23,427 nt of DNA from a virus: positions 1 through 23,427 of IMG/VR virus record IMGVR_UViG_3300044998_000191; one strand, 5' to 3'. The notes below the pieces were generated by a model, which made no database searches, was not told the DNA's origin, and saw only the letters and a list, made by a program, of their open reading frames with translations. Positions 14,074 to 21,093 of the stretch are shown here, in pieces. Position 1 is the first letter of the stretch; each line of letters opens with the position of its first letter. Made by a program: the position numbers and the translations under genes.

Positions 14074-14242
14074 ATGGAATGGACGTTTACCGCCCAATGA
14101 GGCGGGAACAGGGGCGCAAATGAACGAAGCGGCGGGATCATGCCCGCGCAAAAAAGCCCGGCGCAGACCCGCACGTAAACTGTGATTGGATAGCCCGCAC
14201 CGGCGTGACCCGCTGGCGCGAACTCAAGGGGACGCTGAACTA
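14074..14242 (+). other. Stretch of tiny overlapping ORFs, possibly a decayed gene
   Basis: Three very short frames are chained by ATGA overlaps (ATGs at 14074, 14098 region and 14120). The longest, 14120-14185, encodes 21 mostly basic residues. A separate frame without a start codon reads CDWIARTGVTRWRELKG up to a TAA at 14241-14243 and looks more like real protein. This pattern suggests one or two small genes broken by frameshifts. Nothing here can be assigned. Confidence 0.3.
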
Positions 14243-14518
14243 ATGACCACCTGTAACCTATGCGGCAACCCATGGGCGAACCACGGCACCGCGTGCCCGC
14301 CTGTGGTCAAGGCCGACAAGCCACCGGCCACGGTCTGGATTCCCGACCGGATGCTAAAAGCCGCGGACTATCCGGCGGACGGCGTGTTGCCAAATTGCGG
14401 CTGGCAGGTGTTGCCGTCATGGGTGGTGGATTTCCTGATTTACAGCGGCTTTGACCGGTACAAGCCTGTGTCCGTGAATCACGGGCACGCCACACAGGCA
14501 ACCTATTTCAACCAATGA
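14243..14518 (+). CDS. Small protein with zinc-binding-like N-terminus
   Basis: The ATG at 14243 overlaps the upstream TAA. The 91-residue product opens with CNLCGNPWANHGTACPP, a compact Cys/His cluster that could bind zinc, then has a Trp-rich C-terminal half (GWQVLPSWVVDFLIYSGF). No family is recognised. AGGGG lies 12-14 nt upstream, a slightly long spacing. It overlaps the next gene by 4 nt. Confidence 0.6.
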   Translation: MTTCNLCGNPWANHGTACPPVVKADKPPATVWIPDRMLKAADYPADGVLPNCGWQVLPSWVVDFLIYSGFDRYKPVSVNHGHATQATYFNQ

Positions 14519-14754
14519 CCAAACGGCGCAAGCATCTTCGGCCACGTGTCATTGCCCGGGACGGGCTGGTGTGCGGGGTGTGCGGCAAGAATTGCGCGGC
14601 ACCAGCGGACACCGGATGGACCACCAGACGCGAAATCGCGAAGGCCGCGAAGGCGGTCGCCGACTGGTACGACAGAGACGGCAGCGCTGGCGGTGCAGCA
14701 GACCCGTTTGAGCACCTCGACGCCCTGCTGGCGCAACTGGGCGCTGAAGGCTGA
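14515..14754 (+). CDS. Probable truncated HNH-type protein
   Basis: This 79-residue frame begins with MTKRRKHLRPRVIARDGLVC, then GVCGKNC. That resembles the opening of phage HNH endonucleases (R...RDG..C..CG). The catalytic His-Asn-His part and the second Cys pair that should follow are absent; residues 35-79 are an unrelated Ala/Asp-rich helix. HNH genes beside terminase genes are common in phages and help packaging, but this product lacks the active site. It may be a decayed gene or a small zinc-binding protein. Confidence 0.5.
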   Translation: MTKRRKHLRPRVIARDGLVCGVCGKNCAAPADTGWTTRREIAKAAKAVADWYDRDGSAGGAADPFEHLDALLAQLGAEG

Positions 14755-14772
14755 AAGGGTGAAAGGGTGACC

Positions 14773-15279
14773 ATGTTCAAGCGTCTGTTGGACCGGGTGG
14801 CCGTTTGGCTGGTGCATCGGGCGTTCAGGCGGCCGCCCGATTTCGTCATTGGCGGCAGGGCAAACCCCTATATGCAACGCTGGTGGATGTTGCCACGCAA
14901 TCCGGTGTTCAACATCTACGTCCACCGCATCCTTCGGCCCGATGATGACCGGGCGCTACATGACCACCCGTGGCCGTGGGCAAGCTATTTGGTGTGCGGT
15001 TCATACGCCGAAATCACGGCCCGGCCGAACAACAAAACCAGCCAACCCCACGGTGACCTGTGGCTGACGGTCTACGGGCGCGGTTCATTCCGGGTCCACC
15101 GGCCACGCTTTGCCCACCGGCTGGTGCCGCGTGACGGTGAAGTGTGGACGGTGTTCATTACTGGACCAAAGATCCGTGCGTGGGGCTTCCTGTGCCCCGA
15201 CCGGTGGGTCCACTGGCGGCGGTTCACAGCACCAGACGATAAAGGCGCGATAGGGAAAGGCTGTGATGGCGACGTTTGA
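14773..15279 (+). CDS. Cupin-like phage protein
   Basis: This 168-residue protein shows a pattern found in a phage family with a cupin-like barrel: YMQRWWMLPRNPVFNIYVHR, then RPDDDRALHDHPWPWASYLV, a later HRLVPRDGEVWTVFITGP, and WGFLCPDRWVHWRRF at the end. His63 and His65 in HDHPW are likely metal ligands. The function is unknown; it might be a small-molecule or modified-base enzyme. The ATG at 14773 is preferred because GAAAGGG lies 5 nt ahead; an in-frame GTG at 14767 is possible. It overlaps the next gene by 14 nt. Confidence 0.75.
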   Translation: MFKRLLDRVAVWLVHRAFRRPPDFVIGGRANPYMQRWWMLPRNPVFNIYVHRILRPDDDRALHDHPWPWASYLVCGSYAEITARPNNKTSQPHGDLWLTVYGRGSFRVHRPRFAHRLVPRDGEVWTVFITGPKIRAWGFLCPDRWVHWRRFTAPDDKGAIGKGCDGDV

Positions 15280-15553
15280 TGCGATTTTGAAACGCGCCCG
15301 GTGCTGGCATTGCCTGCGCTACGGGCTTGAACGCCGGGCCACCAGCTTGGCGTCCGCGGCCATTGACACCACGGCGGCCGTGCCGGTGCGTATCGTTTGC
15401 GGCCGGTGCGGTGCGGCGCGAGAGTTTGCCGTGCCGGTCACCATGGGCCCGGCCGGGGTTGCAATCGTGGAACGGCAATGGCTGTGGATTGTCCACCAGC
15501 GCGCCCGGCTGGTGTGTCTGCTGATGGCGCTGGCGCTGCGCGGGGCGGCATGA
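15266..15553 (+). CDS. Small zinc-ribbon-like protein with hydrophobic tail
   Basis: This 95-residue protein carries two CxxC pairs, CWHC near residue 14 and CGRC near residue 48, the spacing of a zinc ribbon. The end is hydrophobic (RLVCLLMALALRG) and could touch the membrane. The ATG at 15266 follows GGGAAAGG; the GTG at 15263 is also possible. It overlaps terL by 4 nt, so the two are likely co-translated. No family is recognised. Confidence 0.62.
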   Translation: MATFDAILKRARCWHCLRYGLERRATSLASAAIDTTAAVPVRIVCGRCGAAREFAVPVTMGPAGVAIVERQWLWIVHQRARLVCLLMALALRGAA

Positions 15554-17085
15554 CGTGGCCGCCGGACTATGCAGCGGCCCGGGCCGAACGCCTGAAACGA
15601 CTTCGGGCCATCCGCCGTGACCCAAAGGTATTGGCCGCGGCATTGATTTACTACCGCACCCGCCCGGTGGAATTCATAGAACATTGGTGCATCACGTTTG
15701 ACCCGCGGCGCGACGGGGCGAAGACAATCCCGTTTGTGTTGTTCCCTAAGCAACGCGAATTCGTGGAATGGTTGGTGGAACGGTACACCAAGCGGGAAGA
15801 CGGCGTGGTGGAAAAGGCGCGTGATATGGGTGCCACGTGGCTTTGCTGTGCCGTGGCGGTGTGGCTGTGGTTGTTCCACCCGGGCGTGAAGGTGGCATTC
15901 GGAAGCCGCAAAGAAGACTTGGTGGACAAGCTAGGCGACCCCGACAGCATTTTTGAAAAGCTGCGCCTGCTGTTGCGCCACCTGCCGCCGGAACTCTTAC
16001 CAAAGGGTTTCAGGCACGCGGACCATGACCACTTCTTGAAGCTGGTGCAGCCTGTGAACGGGGCCACCATCACCGGGGAAGCTGGCGATAACATCGGCCG
16101 CGGCGGCCGGTCGTCGGTTTACATTCTTGACGAAGCGGCGCATATCGAACGCCCGGAACGGGTGGACGCTGCCCTTGACGACAACAGCGATTGCAAAATC
16201 TACGTCAGCACGCCCCATGGCATGGGTAACCCGTTTGCCCGGAAGCGGCACGGCGGCAAATACCCGGTGTTCACCTTCCGTTGGCGCGACCACCCGGCCA
16301 AGACACAGGACTGGTACAACGCCGAAAAGGCCAAACGCGACCCGGTGAACATGGCCCAAGAAGTGGATTTGGACTATGAAGCATCGGTGGAAAACATCTG
16401 CATACCGGCCACGTGGGTGGCCGCGTGCCGTGGGTGGTCCGGTATCAAACGCCGGGGTGTGCGGGTGGCAGGGCTTGACGTGGGCGGCGGCGCGGACTTG
16501 TCGGTTTTTGTGGTCCGGCAAGGCCCGCACGTGGATATGCCGGTGTCATGGAATGACCCCGACACCATCAACACCGCGAACTATGCCGCGGCGCTGATGG
16601 ACAAACAGCGGGCGGCCGCCCTGAATTATGACGTGTACGGCATCGGCACGGGCGTGATGGCGCAACTGAAACGCCTTCCCAAAGTGCGCAGCCGCGGCAT
16701 CAACACAGGCCAGCCGCCCACGGAATCCAAGTGGCTGGACGGCAAAACCGGCCGCGAAAAGTTTGTGAACCTGAAGGCGGAACTGTGGTGGATCTTGCGG
16801 GACCGCGCCTACAAAACATTTATGCACCTGCTGTGGGTGACCGGTGAAGGCGGGGCACAGTACCCCGAAGACGAATTACTTTTGCTTCCCGACCACGAAG
16901 CCCTGTGCCGCGAGCTTTCCACGCCACGGTGGTTCACCACACCGGCCGGGAAGATTCAGATTGAATCGAAAGATGAACTGAAGAAACGCGGCGTGAAAAG
17001 CCCCGACTTTGCGGACGCCGTGGCGCTGGCATTTGCCCCGATTTCCGGGCAGGTACGGGCGACAGAAATCAGCGGATTGATTTAG
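15550..17085 (+). CDS. terL: Terminase large subunit
   Basis: This 511-residue protein is the ATP-driven packaging motor and nuclease. The ATPase domain has an adenine-binding region with FPKQREFVEWL, a Walker A variant in EKARDMGATW (about 88-97), Walker B YILDEAAHIE (about 191-200) with catalytic Glu, and the coupling motif VSTPHG (about 219-224). The RNase H-like nuclease domain starts with AGLDVGGGADLSVF, with Asp310 as a metal ligand, and ends with SPDFADAVALAFAP, where Asp486/Asp489 would complete the site. The start at 15550 (ATGA overlap) is chosen over the longer open frame from 15397, which runs through the previous gene. Confidence 0.95.
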   Translation: MTWPPDYAAARAERLKRLRAIRRDPKVLAAALIYYRTRPVEFIEHWCITFDPRRDGAKTIPFVLFPKQREFVEWLVERYTKREDGVVEKARDMGATWLCCAVAVWLWLFHPGVKVAFGSRKEDLVDKLGDPDSIFEKLRLLLRHLPPELLPKGFRHADHDHFLKLVQPVNGATITGEAGDNIGRGGRSSVYILDEAAHIERPERVDAALDDNSDCKIYVSTPHGMGNPFARKRHGGKYPVFTFRWRDHPAKTQDWYNAEKAKRDPVNMAQEVDLDYEASVENICIPATWVAACRGWSGIKRRGVRVAGLDVGGGADLSVFVVRQGPHVDMPVSWNDPDTINTANYAAALMDKQRAAALNYDVYGIGTGVMAQLKRLPKVRSRGINTGQPPTESKWLDGKTGREKFVNLKAELWWILRDRAYKTFMHLLWVTGEGGAQYPEDELLLLPDHEALCRELSTPRWFTTPAGKIQIESKDELKKRGVKSPDFADAVALAFAPISGQVRATEISGLI

Positions 17086-17137
17086 CCGGTTGCCGACACC
17101 ACGGCGCGGCGCTACGGTATGACCACAAGGGCACCCA

Positions 17138-18676
17138 ATGCCGGAACACGGTTACAGCTATTTTTTTGGTTCACCTTACGTCAACAAGGTGGCCGAATTC
17201 GCCAAGCTGCGCGACACTTTCGCGGGCAATGAGCGTGTAAAAGACGCGAACACCGTGTATCTGCCGCAGCCCGGCGGCATGAACGACGCCAATTATGCCA
17301 AATACAAGGCGCGGACGTTGTTCTATCCGGTCATTGAACGCACGGTGCGCGGTCTGTTGGGCATAGTGTTTCGGGTGGCCCCGGTGTTCACGTTGCCCGG
17401 GCCGCTGAAGGCGTGGCAAGATTCCATGACACCGGAAGGCGACTCGATCATGGAAGCGTTTCGCGTGGCCATCCGCGAAAACCTGCATATGGGCCGGTGT
17501 GGCATCCTGTTGGACCTGCCCGAAGACGCCCCGGTCAACGCCATGCCCTTTGTGTCCATGTATGCGGCTGAAAATATCACCGCGTGGGAGCGCCGGTACA
17601 TCAAGGGCCAGCGGCGGCTAACGCGCGTGATGCTGCGCGAACAGACCGACACGGACGGCGACGATCAAGGCCGCTTCCTTGAACTGATTTTGGACACCAG
17701 CGCGGCAACCCCGGTGTACCGCGTGAAGAAGTGGACTGTGAAATTCACGCCCGGGAAGACGCGCGGCCGCTTGGAAGTGGCAGCCCTATCCGTCGCCGAC
17801 CACACCCCGGTTGTGAACGGCAAGACGCTGGACTACATCCCGTTTTATTTCATAGGCCCTTACGACAACAAACCTGACCTTTGCAAGTCCCCGCTGCTGG
17901 ATCTGGCGGACGCCAACCTGCACCACTACCAGCTACAAGCCGACTACCGCCAAACGCTTTACATGGTGGCGCAGCCAACCCCGTACATGATTGGCGATAT
18001 TCCAGACGACAAAGTGCCAAACAAGATTGGCGCGGGCGTGTTCTGGACCCTGCCTTCGGAAGTGACCGATATTGGCATGTTGGAGTTCAGCGGCGCGGGC
18101 ATCGGTGCTTTGTTGGACGCCCTGACACGTTGTGAAGAATACATGGCGGCGCTTGGTGCCAAGCTGGTACACCGCCAGACACAACCGGAAACCGCGGAAG
18201 CCGTGAAGACGAACAGCCGCGATGAACTGTCAGTGATTGAAGCCGTTGTGCAAAGTACGCGGGACGCCTTCAAGCTGGCCATCAATGACGCGGCCAAGTG
18301 GGTGGGCGCGAGCGCCAAGGGTGACGTGGCGGTGGACACGGACTTTGCCGAAGGCCGCATGGACCCGGCCATGTTGACCGCCCTTTTCCAGACCATGCAA
18401 GCGGGCGGACTAAGCCGGGAAGTGTACCACCGGAATCTGCAGCGCGGCGATATTATGCCGCCGAATCGGACGCTGGCCGAAGAAACCGCCGCCGTGGAAC
18501 AGGAAGCCGCCGAACGGCAAGCCAAGGCGCAGGAAGCCATGGCCGCGCAACAGGACGCCATGGGCACCGCCGGTGACTTGGAAGACGGCGACGAAGACGA
18601 ACAGGAAGGCAAGCCCGCGGCGAAGCCGCCGGGCAAGGGCAAACCGCCCAAGGCACCAAAGGGCAAGAAGATTTAG
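17138..18676 (+). CDS. Portal protein, DUF4055 type
   Basis: This 512-residue protein forms the ring through which DNA enters the head. It follows the DUF4055 portal pattern: YVNKVAEFAKLRDTFAGNERV, YAKYKARTLFYPVIERTVRG with a following LLGIVFRVAP, IRENLHMGRCGILLDLPEDA, a central YIPFYFIGPY, then the helical SPLLDLADANLHHYQLQADY and SRDELSVIEAVV. The last 90 residues are a coiled coil followed by an acidic then Lys/Pro-rich tail. The position directly after terL and before the scaffold gene is the standard head-gene order. AAGGG precedes the ATG. Confidence 0.9.
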   Translation: MPEHGYSYFFGSPYVNKVAEFAKLRDTFAGNERVKDANTVYLPQPGGMNDANYAKYKARTLFYPVIERTVRGLLGIVFRVAPVFTLPGPLKAWQDSMTPEGDSIMEAFRVAIRENLHMGRCGILLDLPEDAPVNAMPFVSMYAAENITAWERRYIKGQRRLTRVMLREQTDTDGDDQGRFLELILDTSAATPVYRVKKWTVKFTPGKTRGRLEVAALSVADHTPVVNGKTLDYIPFYFIGPYDNKPDLCKSPLLDLADANLHHYQLQADYRQTLYMVAQPTPYMIGDIPDDKVPNKIGAGVFWTLPSEVTDIGMLEFSGAGIGALLDALTRCEEYMAALGAKLVHRQTQPETAEAVKTNSRDELSVIEAVVQSTRDAFKLAINDAAKWVGASAKGDVAVDTDFAEGRMDPAMLTALFQTMQAGGLSREVYHRNLQRGDIMPPNRTLAEETAAVEQEAAERQAKAQEAMAAQQDAMGTAGDLEDGDEDEQEGKPAAKPPGKGKPPKAPKGKKI

Positions 18677-18715
18677 CGCGGGCGGACCCGCGCGGGCGCG
18701 GCCAAGAATGGCCGC
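18677..18715 (+). promoter_or_regulatory. Two leader hairpins before the scaffold gene, one with AGAA loop
   Basis: Right after the portal stop, CGCGGG (18677-18682) pairs with CCCGCG (18687-18692) around CGGA. Next, GCGGCCA (18698-18704) pairs perfectly with TGGCCGC (18709-18715) around AGAA. The GAAAGG ribosome-binding site of the scaffold gene follows. Neither hairpin has a T-tract, so they do not look like terminators. Confidence 0.68.
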
Positions 18716-18730
18716 TATGAAAGGTGGTCT

Positions 18731-19603
18731 ATGTTTATTCAGGACGTGCGCCAGAAGGCGCTGAATCACGGGGGCTTTGACTACAACCATGGCACCATGT
18801 TTCTGGCCCCGGAAGGCGACGGCGGCGCGGGTGGTGCGGGTGGTGCCGCGGGCTTCCAGCCGCCGGACCTGACCAAAGCCGAAGCCAAGGCGTGGCTTGA
18901 ACAGCAGGTGAAGGCGGCCACGGACGGGCTGGTGAAGAACCGGGACGCCATCCTTGCCGAAAAACGGCAACTGGAAGCGGACCTGAAAGCCATCCGCGAC
19001 AAGTATAGCCACCTTGGCGACCCCGACGCGGCGAAAAAGGCGCTGGACCAACTGCGTGACGCCGAGGAGAAGGCGCTTGTAGCCAAGGGTGATATTGACG
19101 GGCTGGTCACGCGACGCCTGAAGGAAACCACCAGCCGGTTTGAAGCCGAACGGGCGGCCGCCAAGGCCGAAGCCGAAACCTTCAAAAAGACGGCCGAACA
19201 GCGCGCGGAAATGGTCCGCAAACTGACGGTGGACCGCGAACTGACAGAAGCCGCCGCAAAGGCTGGCGTCCACCCAACGGCCATTGCGGACCTGCTCAAC
19301 CGCGCGCGTAATGTCTTCACTGTGTCCGATGATGGCAAGATTTCGTGCGTGGACGGCAACGGCGTGCCGATCAACGAACAGGACGGCAAGCCCCGCACAC
19401 CGGCCACGTGGGTGGAAAGCCTGAAGGCGGAAGCCCCGCACTTCTTCCCCGGCGGTTCCGGTGCCGGAAGCCGCGGGGGCAACAGCCCGGGCGGCAACGG
19501 CGACGTGGTGCGACTTGCACCCGGCTACACACAGGAACAATACGAACAGGCCGCGGCGTTGGCGCGCAAGGAAGGCAAGCGGTTGGAGTTTCCGCGCGAG
19601 TAG
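18731..19603 (+). CDS. Probable capsid scaffolding protein
   Basis: This 290-residue protein lies between portal and major capsid genes (with a moron inserted). It has a Gly-rich N-terminal region, a long coiled coil (about 55-175: KAWLEQQVKAATDGLVKNRD onward to the segment with ERAAAKAEAETFKKTAEQR), then a smaller domain with AAAKAGVHPTAIADLLNRA, and a flexible Gly/Ser tail. This composition and position match phage scaffolding proteins, which direct procapsid assembly and then leave. The start at 18731 has GAAAGG upstream; an in-frame ATG at 18797 would trim about 22 residues. Confidence 0.75.
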   Translation: MFIQDVRQKALNHGGFDYNHGTMFLAPEGDGGAGGAGGAAGFQPPDLTKAEAKAWLEQQVKAATDGLVKNRDAILAEKRQLEADLKAIRDKYSHLGDPDAAKKALDQLRDAEEKALVAKGDIDGLVTRRLKETTSRFEAERAAAKAEAETFKKTAEQRAEMVRKLTVDRELTEAAAKAGVHPTAIADLLNRARNVFTVSDDGKISCVDGNGVPINEQDGKPRTPATWVESLKAEAPHFFPGGSGAGSRGGNSPGGNGDVVRLAPGYTQEQYEQAAALARKEGKRLEFPRE

Positions 19604-19620
19604 CACCACCAGAAACATGA

Positions 19621-19651
19621 CCGCCCCGGACAATCCGGGGCGGTTTGCTTT
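19621..19651 (+). terminator. Strong rho-independent terminator after scaffold
   Basis: A perfect 10-bp stem, CCGCCCCGGA (19621-19630) with TCCGGGGCGG (19634-19643), is closed by CAA and followed by TTTGCTTT. It ends the terS-to-scaffold transcript. Confidence 0.9.
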
Positions 19652-19702
19652 GGTGGGCTACGCCTGCCCTTTCATTGCGGCTTTCCACCCGGCCATGTTA
19701 TC

Positions 19703-19731
19703 AGTGCACCGTACCTTTGTTGTGGGGCCAG
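19703..19731 (-). promoter_or_regulatory. Divergent minus-strand copy of the promoter cassette
   Basis: Read on the minus strand, CTGGCC (19731-19726) and TGCACT (19708-19703) are separated by exactly 17 nt containing AAAGGTACGG, like the AAAGGTAAGG of copy 1. TTTATACTGG upstream also matches copy 1, and the downstream ACTGAT, CATGGCCGGGT resembles copy 2. No gene lies on this strand nearby. The transcript would run toward 19621. It could be a vestige or make a short RNA. Confidence 0.5.
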
Positions 19732-19734
19732 TAT

Positions 19735-19783
19735 AAACCGCCGCCAGAATTGTATTGGCACGGGCACTAAGGTAAGGTACAAT
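19735..19783 (+). promoter_or_regulatory. Promoter cassette copy 4 (upstream of gene 19834)
   Basis: TTGGCA (19755-19760) and TACAAT (19778-19783) have a 17-nt spacer ending in AAGGTAAGG. The AAACC element (19735-19739) is again 20 nt ahead of the -35, although the GGTTT right arm is missing. The same AAACC, read on the other strand as GGTTT, lies upstream of the divergent promoter. Confidence 0.8.
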
Positions 19784-19791
19784 ACAGCGAA

Positions 19792-19812
19792 GGCCGGACT
19801 GAACACCCGGCC
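19792..19812 (+). promoter_or_regulatory. 5'-leader hairpin with ACTGAACAC loop
   Basis: GGCCGG (19792-19797) pairs perfectly with CCGGCC (19807-19812) around ACTGAACAC. It starts at about the second transcribed base. GAAAGGAAACC follows before the ATG at 19834, nearly the same ribosome-binding stretch as for recT and gene 10658. Confidence 0.62.
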
Positions 19813-19833
19813 GCAACCTGAAAGGAAACCGTC

Positions 19834-20094
19834 ATGCCAACCAAACAAAAGCTGTTCACCAAGACGTGCCGGGCGGTGCCATCGGCCGCCCATGATGCCC
19901 GGAAGACCGGCACCATGGTGGTGTGCATTGAAAACGTGGGCGTGGGGCTGGTGACTGTGCGCCCGGGCAAGTGGCGCACCAGCCTTTCCGTGAGCGTTGA
20001 CCACCTGTGGTCCATGCTGGTGAAGGCGGACGTGGCGGCCAAGAAGGCCGCCAAGGCCAAGGCGCGGCGGGAACGCACGAAAGGGGGTAGGTAG
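19834..20094 (+). CDS. Small basic protein of the moron unit, unknown
   Basis: This 86-residue protein is the first gene after promoter cassette copy 4. It has a beta-rich middle (TGTMVVCIENVGVGLVTVRP), then SVSVDHLWSMLVKADV, and an Ala/Lys/Arg tail of about 20 residues. The tail could bind nucleic acid. No family is recognised. It is followed 2 nt later by the HExxH gene. Confidence 0.7.
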   Translation: MPTKQKLFTKTCRAVPSAAHDARKTGTMVVCIENVGVGLVTVRPGKWRTSLSVSVDHLWSMLVKADVAAKKAAKAKARRERTKGGR

Positions 20095-20096
20095 CC

Positions 20097-20765
20097 ATGC
20101 CCCTAACCATCATCAACAAAAGCCAATGGCAGGACCTTTGGGTGGAAACCGTGGTGCGCTGGATCTGGCGGAGGCTGAACCGCCGCGACCCACGCGCGGC
20201 TGCCTACGTGTTCACGGTGCGGGCCCCGTCCGAAACCCGTGACGTTCACGGCAGGGCCGGGCGCGTCAATGGCTTTATGCGCCTTGGCCGCCGGGCTAAA
20301 TCCTTCCGGCACCTGCAACGGGACCGCCGCTTTGCATGGGCACCGGAATACCCGGTGGACGGGGCGCTGGAAGCCTTCGTGTTCCTTGCCGCCCACGAAC
20401 TACGCCACGGCCACGTGGACAATCACGCCCTGTGGTCTACCGGCCGCGCGCAAGGTGCGGAACATGACGCCAACCATTGGGCCGCGGAAACGCTGGCGGC
20501 GTTCAAGCTGGAATGGCCAGCCATCCGGGCAGCCATGCTGGCGACCGCGCGCAACGCCCGGGCCGATGCAAAAGCCAAGGCCGCCCGGGAAGCTGAACGC
20601 AAGGCCGCAAAGAACAGCCCGGAAACAAAGCTGGCGCGGGTGCTTGAACTGAAGGCCCAATGGCAAACCAAAGCCAAACGGGCCGCCAACAAACTGAAAA
20701 CCCTGAACCGCCGCGAAGCCGCATTGCGCCGGTCCATTGACAAACGCGCGGCAGCGAAAGGGTAG
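20097..20765 (+). CDS. HExxH zincin-like protein of the moron unit
   Basis: This 222-residue protein contains HELRH at residues 100-104 in FVFLAAHELRHGHVDNHA. A second cluster, EHDANHWAAETLAAF, starts at about residue 122. The first pattern is the zinc site of metallopeptidases (two His and the catalytic Glu), and the second could supply the third ligand, as in SprT-like or related zincins. The last 70 residues are a very basic coiled coil. The N-terminal 95 residues carry no recognised domain. Whether it is a protease, a virion component or a host-directed effector cannot be decided. Its start has GGTAG-type spacing 2 nt after the preceding stop. Confidence 0.68.
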   Translation: MPLTIINKSQWQDLWVETVVRWIWRRLNRRDPRAAAYVFTVRAPSETRDVHGRAGRVNGFMRLGRRAKSFRHLQRDRRFAWAPEYPVDGALEAFVFLAAHELRHGHVDNHALWSTGRAQGAEHDANHWAAETLAAFKLEWPAIRAAMLATARNARADAKAKAAREAERKAAKNSPETKLARVLELKAQWQTKAKRAANKLKTLNRREAALRRSIDKRAAAKG

Positions 20766-20769
20766 TGCC

Positions 20770-21018
20770 ATGGGCAACACGTACAAAGCGGGCGACGAAG
20801 CAACCATCAATTGTCACGGGCTGGCCAAAATGCACGGCAAGCGGGTGCGGGTGGTCCGCATCAGCCCCGTGGGCACCGGCTACACGGTGGAACTCTTGGA
20901 AGACGTTTCACCCGAAGTGAAGGCGGGCGAACGGTTGTACTTTGCGGGGTGGGAACTGAAGCCGCTGGCGGCGGATGCCACGCCGCCGCCAAAAGCATCT
21001 AAGCCCCGGGTGAAGTAA
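20770..21018 (+). CDS. Small beta-barrel-like protein, last gene of the moron
   Basis: This 82-residue protein starts at an ATG preceded by GAAAGGG. Its sequence (GDEATINCHG, then GKRVRVVRISPVGTGYTVELLED, then ERLYFAGWELKPL) follows the look of a small SH3/KOW-like barrel. The last 20 residues are Pro/Lys-rich. No precise family is recognised. A terminator begins 26 nt after its stop. Confidence 0.65.
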   Translation: MGNTYKAGDEATINCHGLAKMHGKRVRVVRISPVGTGYTVELLEDVSPEVKAGERLYFAGWELKPLAADATPPPKASKPRVK

Positions 21019-21043
21019 CCGGTCAAACAACCACAGCAAACAG

Positions 21044-21081
21044 ACACGGGCTTGCAATTGTCGCAGCCCGTGTTCTATTTT
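21044..21081 (+). terminator. Terminator closing the moron unit
   Basis: ACACGGGCT (21044-21052) pairs with AGCCCGTGT (21065-21073) over 9 bp with a 12-nt loop, followed by TCTATTTT. It isolates the moron from the capsid gene. Confidence 0.82.
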
Positions 21082-21086
21082 GTAAT
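21058..21086 (+). promoter_or_regulatory. Probable promoter of the major capsid gene, overlapping the terminator
   Basis: TTGTCG (21058-21063) and TGTAAT (21081-21086, one mismatch to TATAAT) are spaced by 17 nt. The capsid gene needs a promoter here because a terminator lies just upstream. The predicted start (about 21093) falls at the base of the first leader hairpin. Confidence 0.5.
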
Positions 21087-21093
21087 GACCGCC

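Noticed and set aside
15397-15549. Extended start for terL at 15397
   Set aside because: This would overlap most of the preceding zinc-ribbon gene; the ATG at 15550 makes a 4-nt overlap typical of this genome.
19684-19740. Forward TATAAA at 19732-19737 as a -10 box
   Set aside because: No -35-like hexamer lies at 16-18 nt; the sequence is better explained as the upstream part of the divergent promoter.
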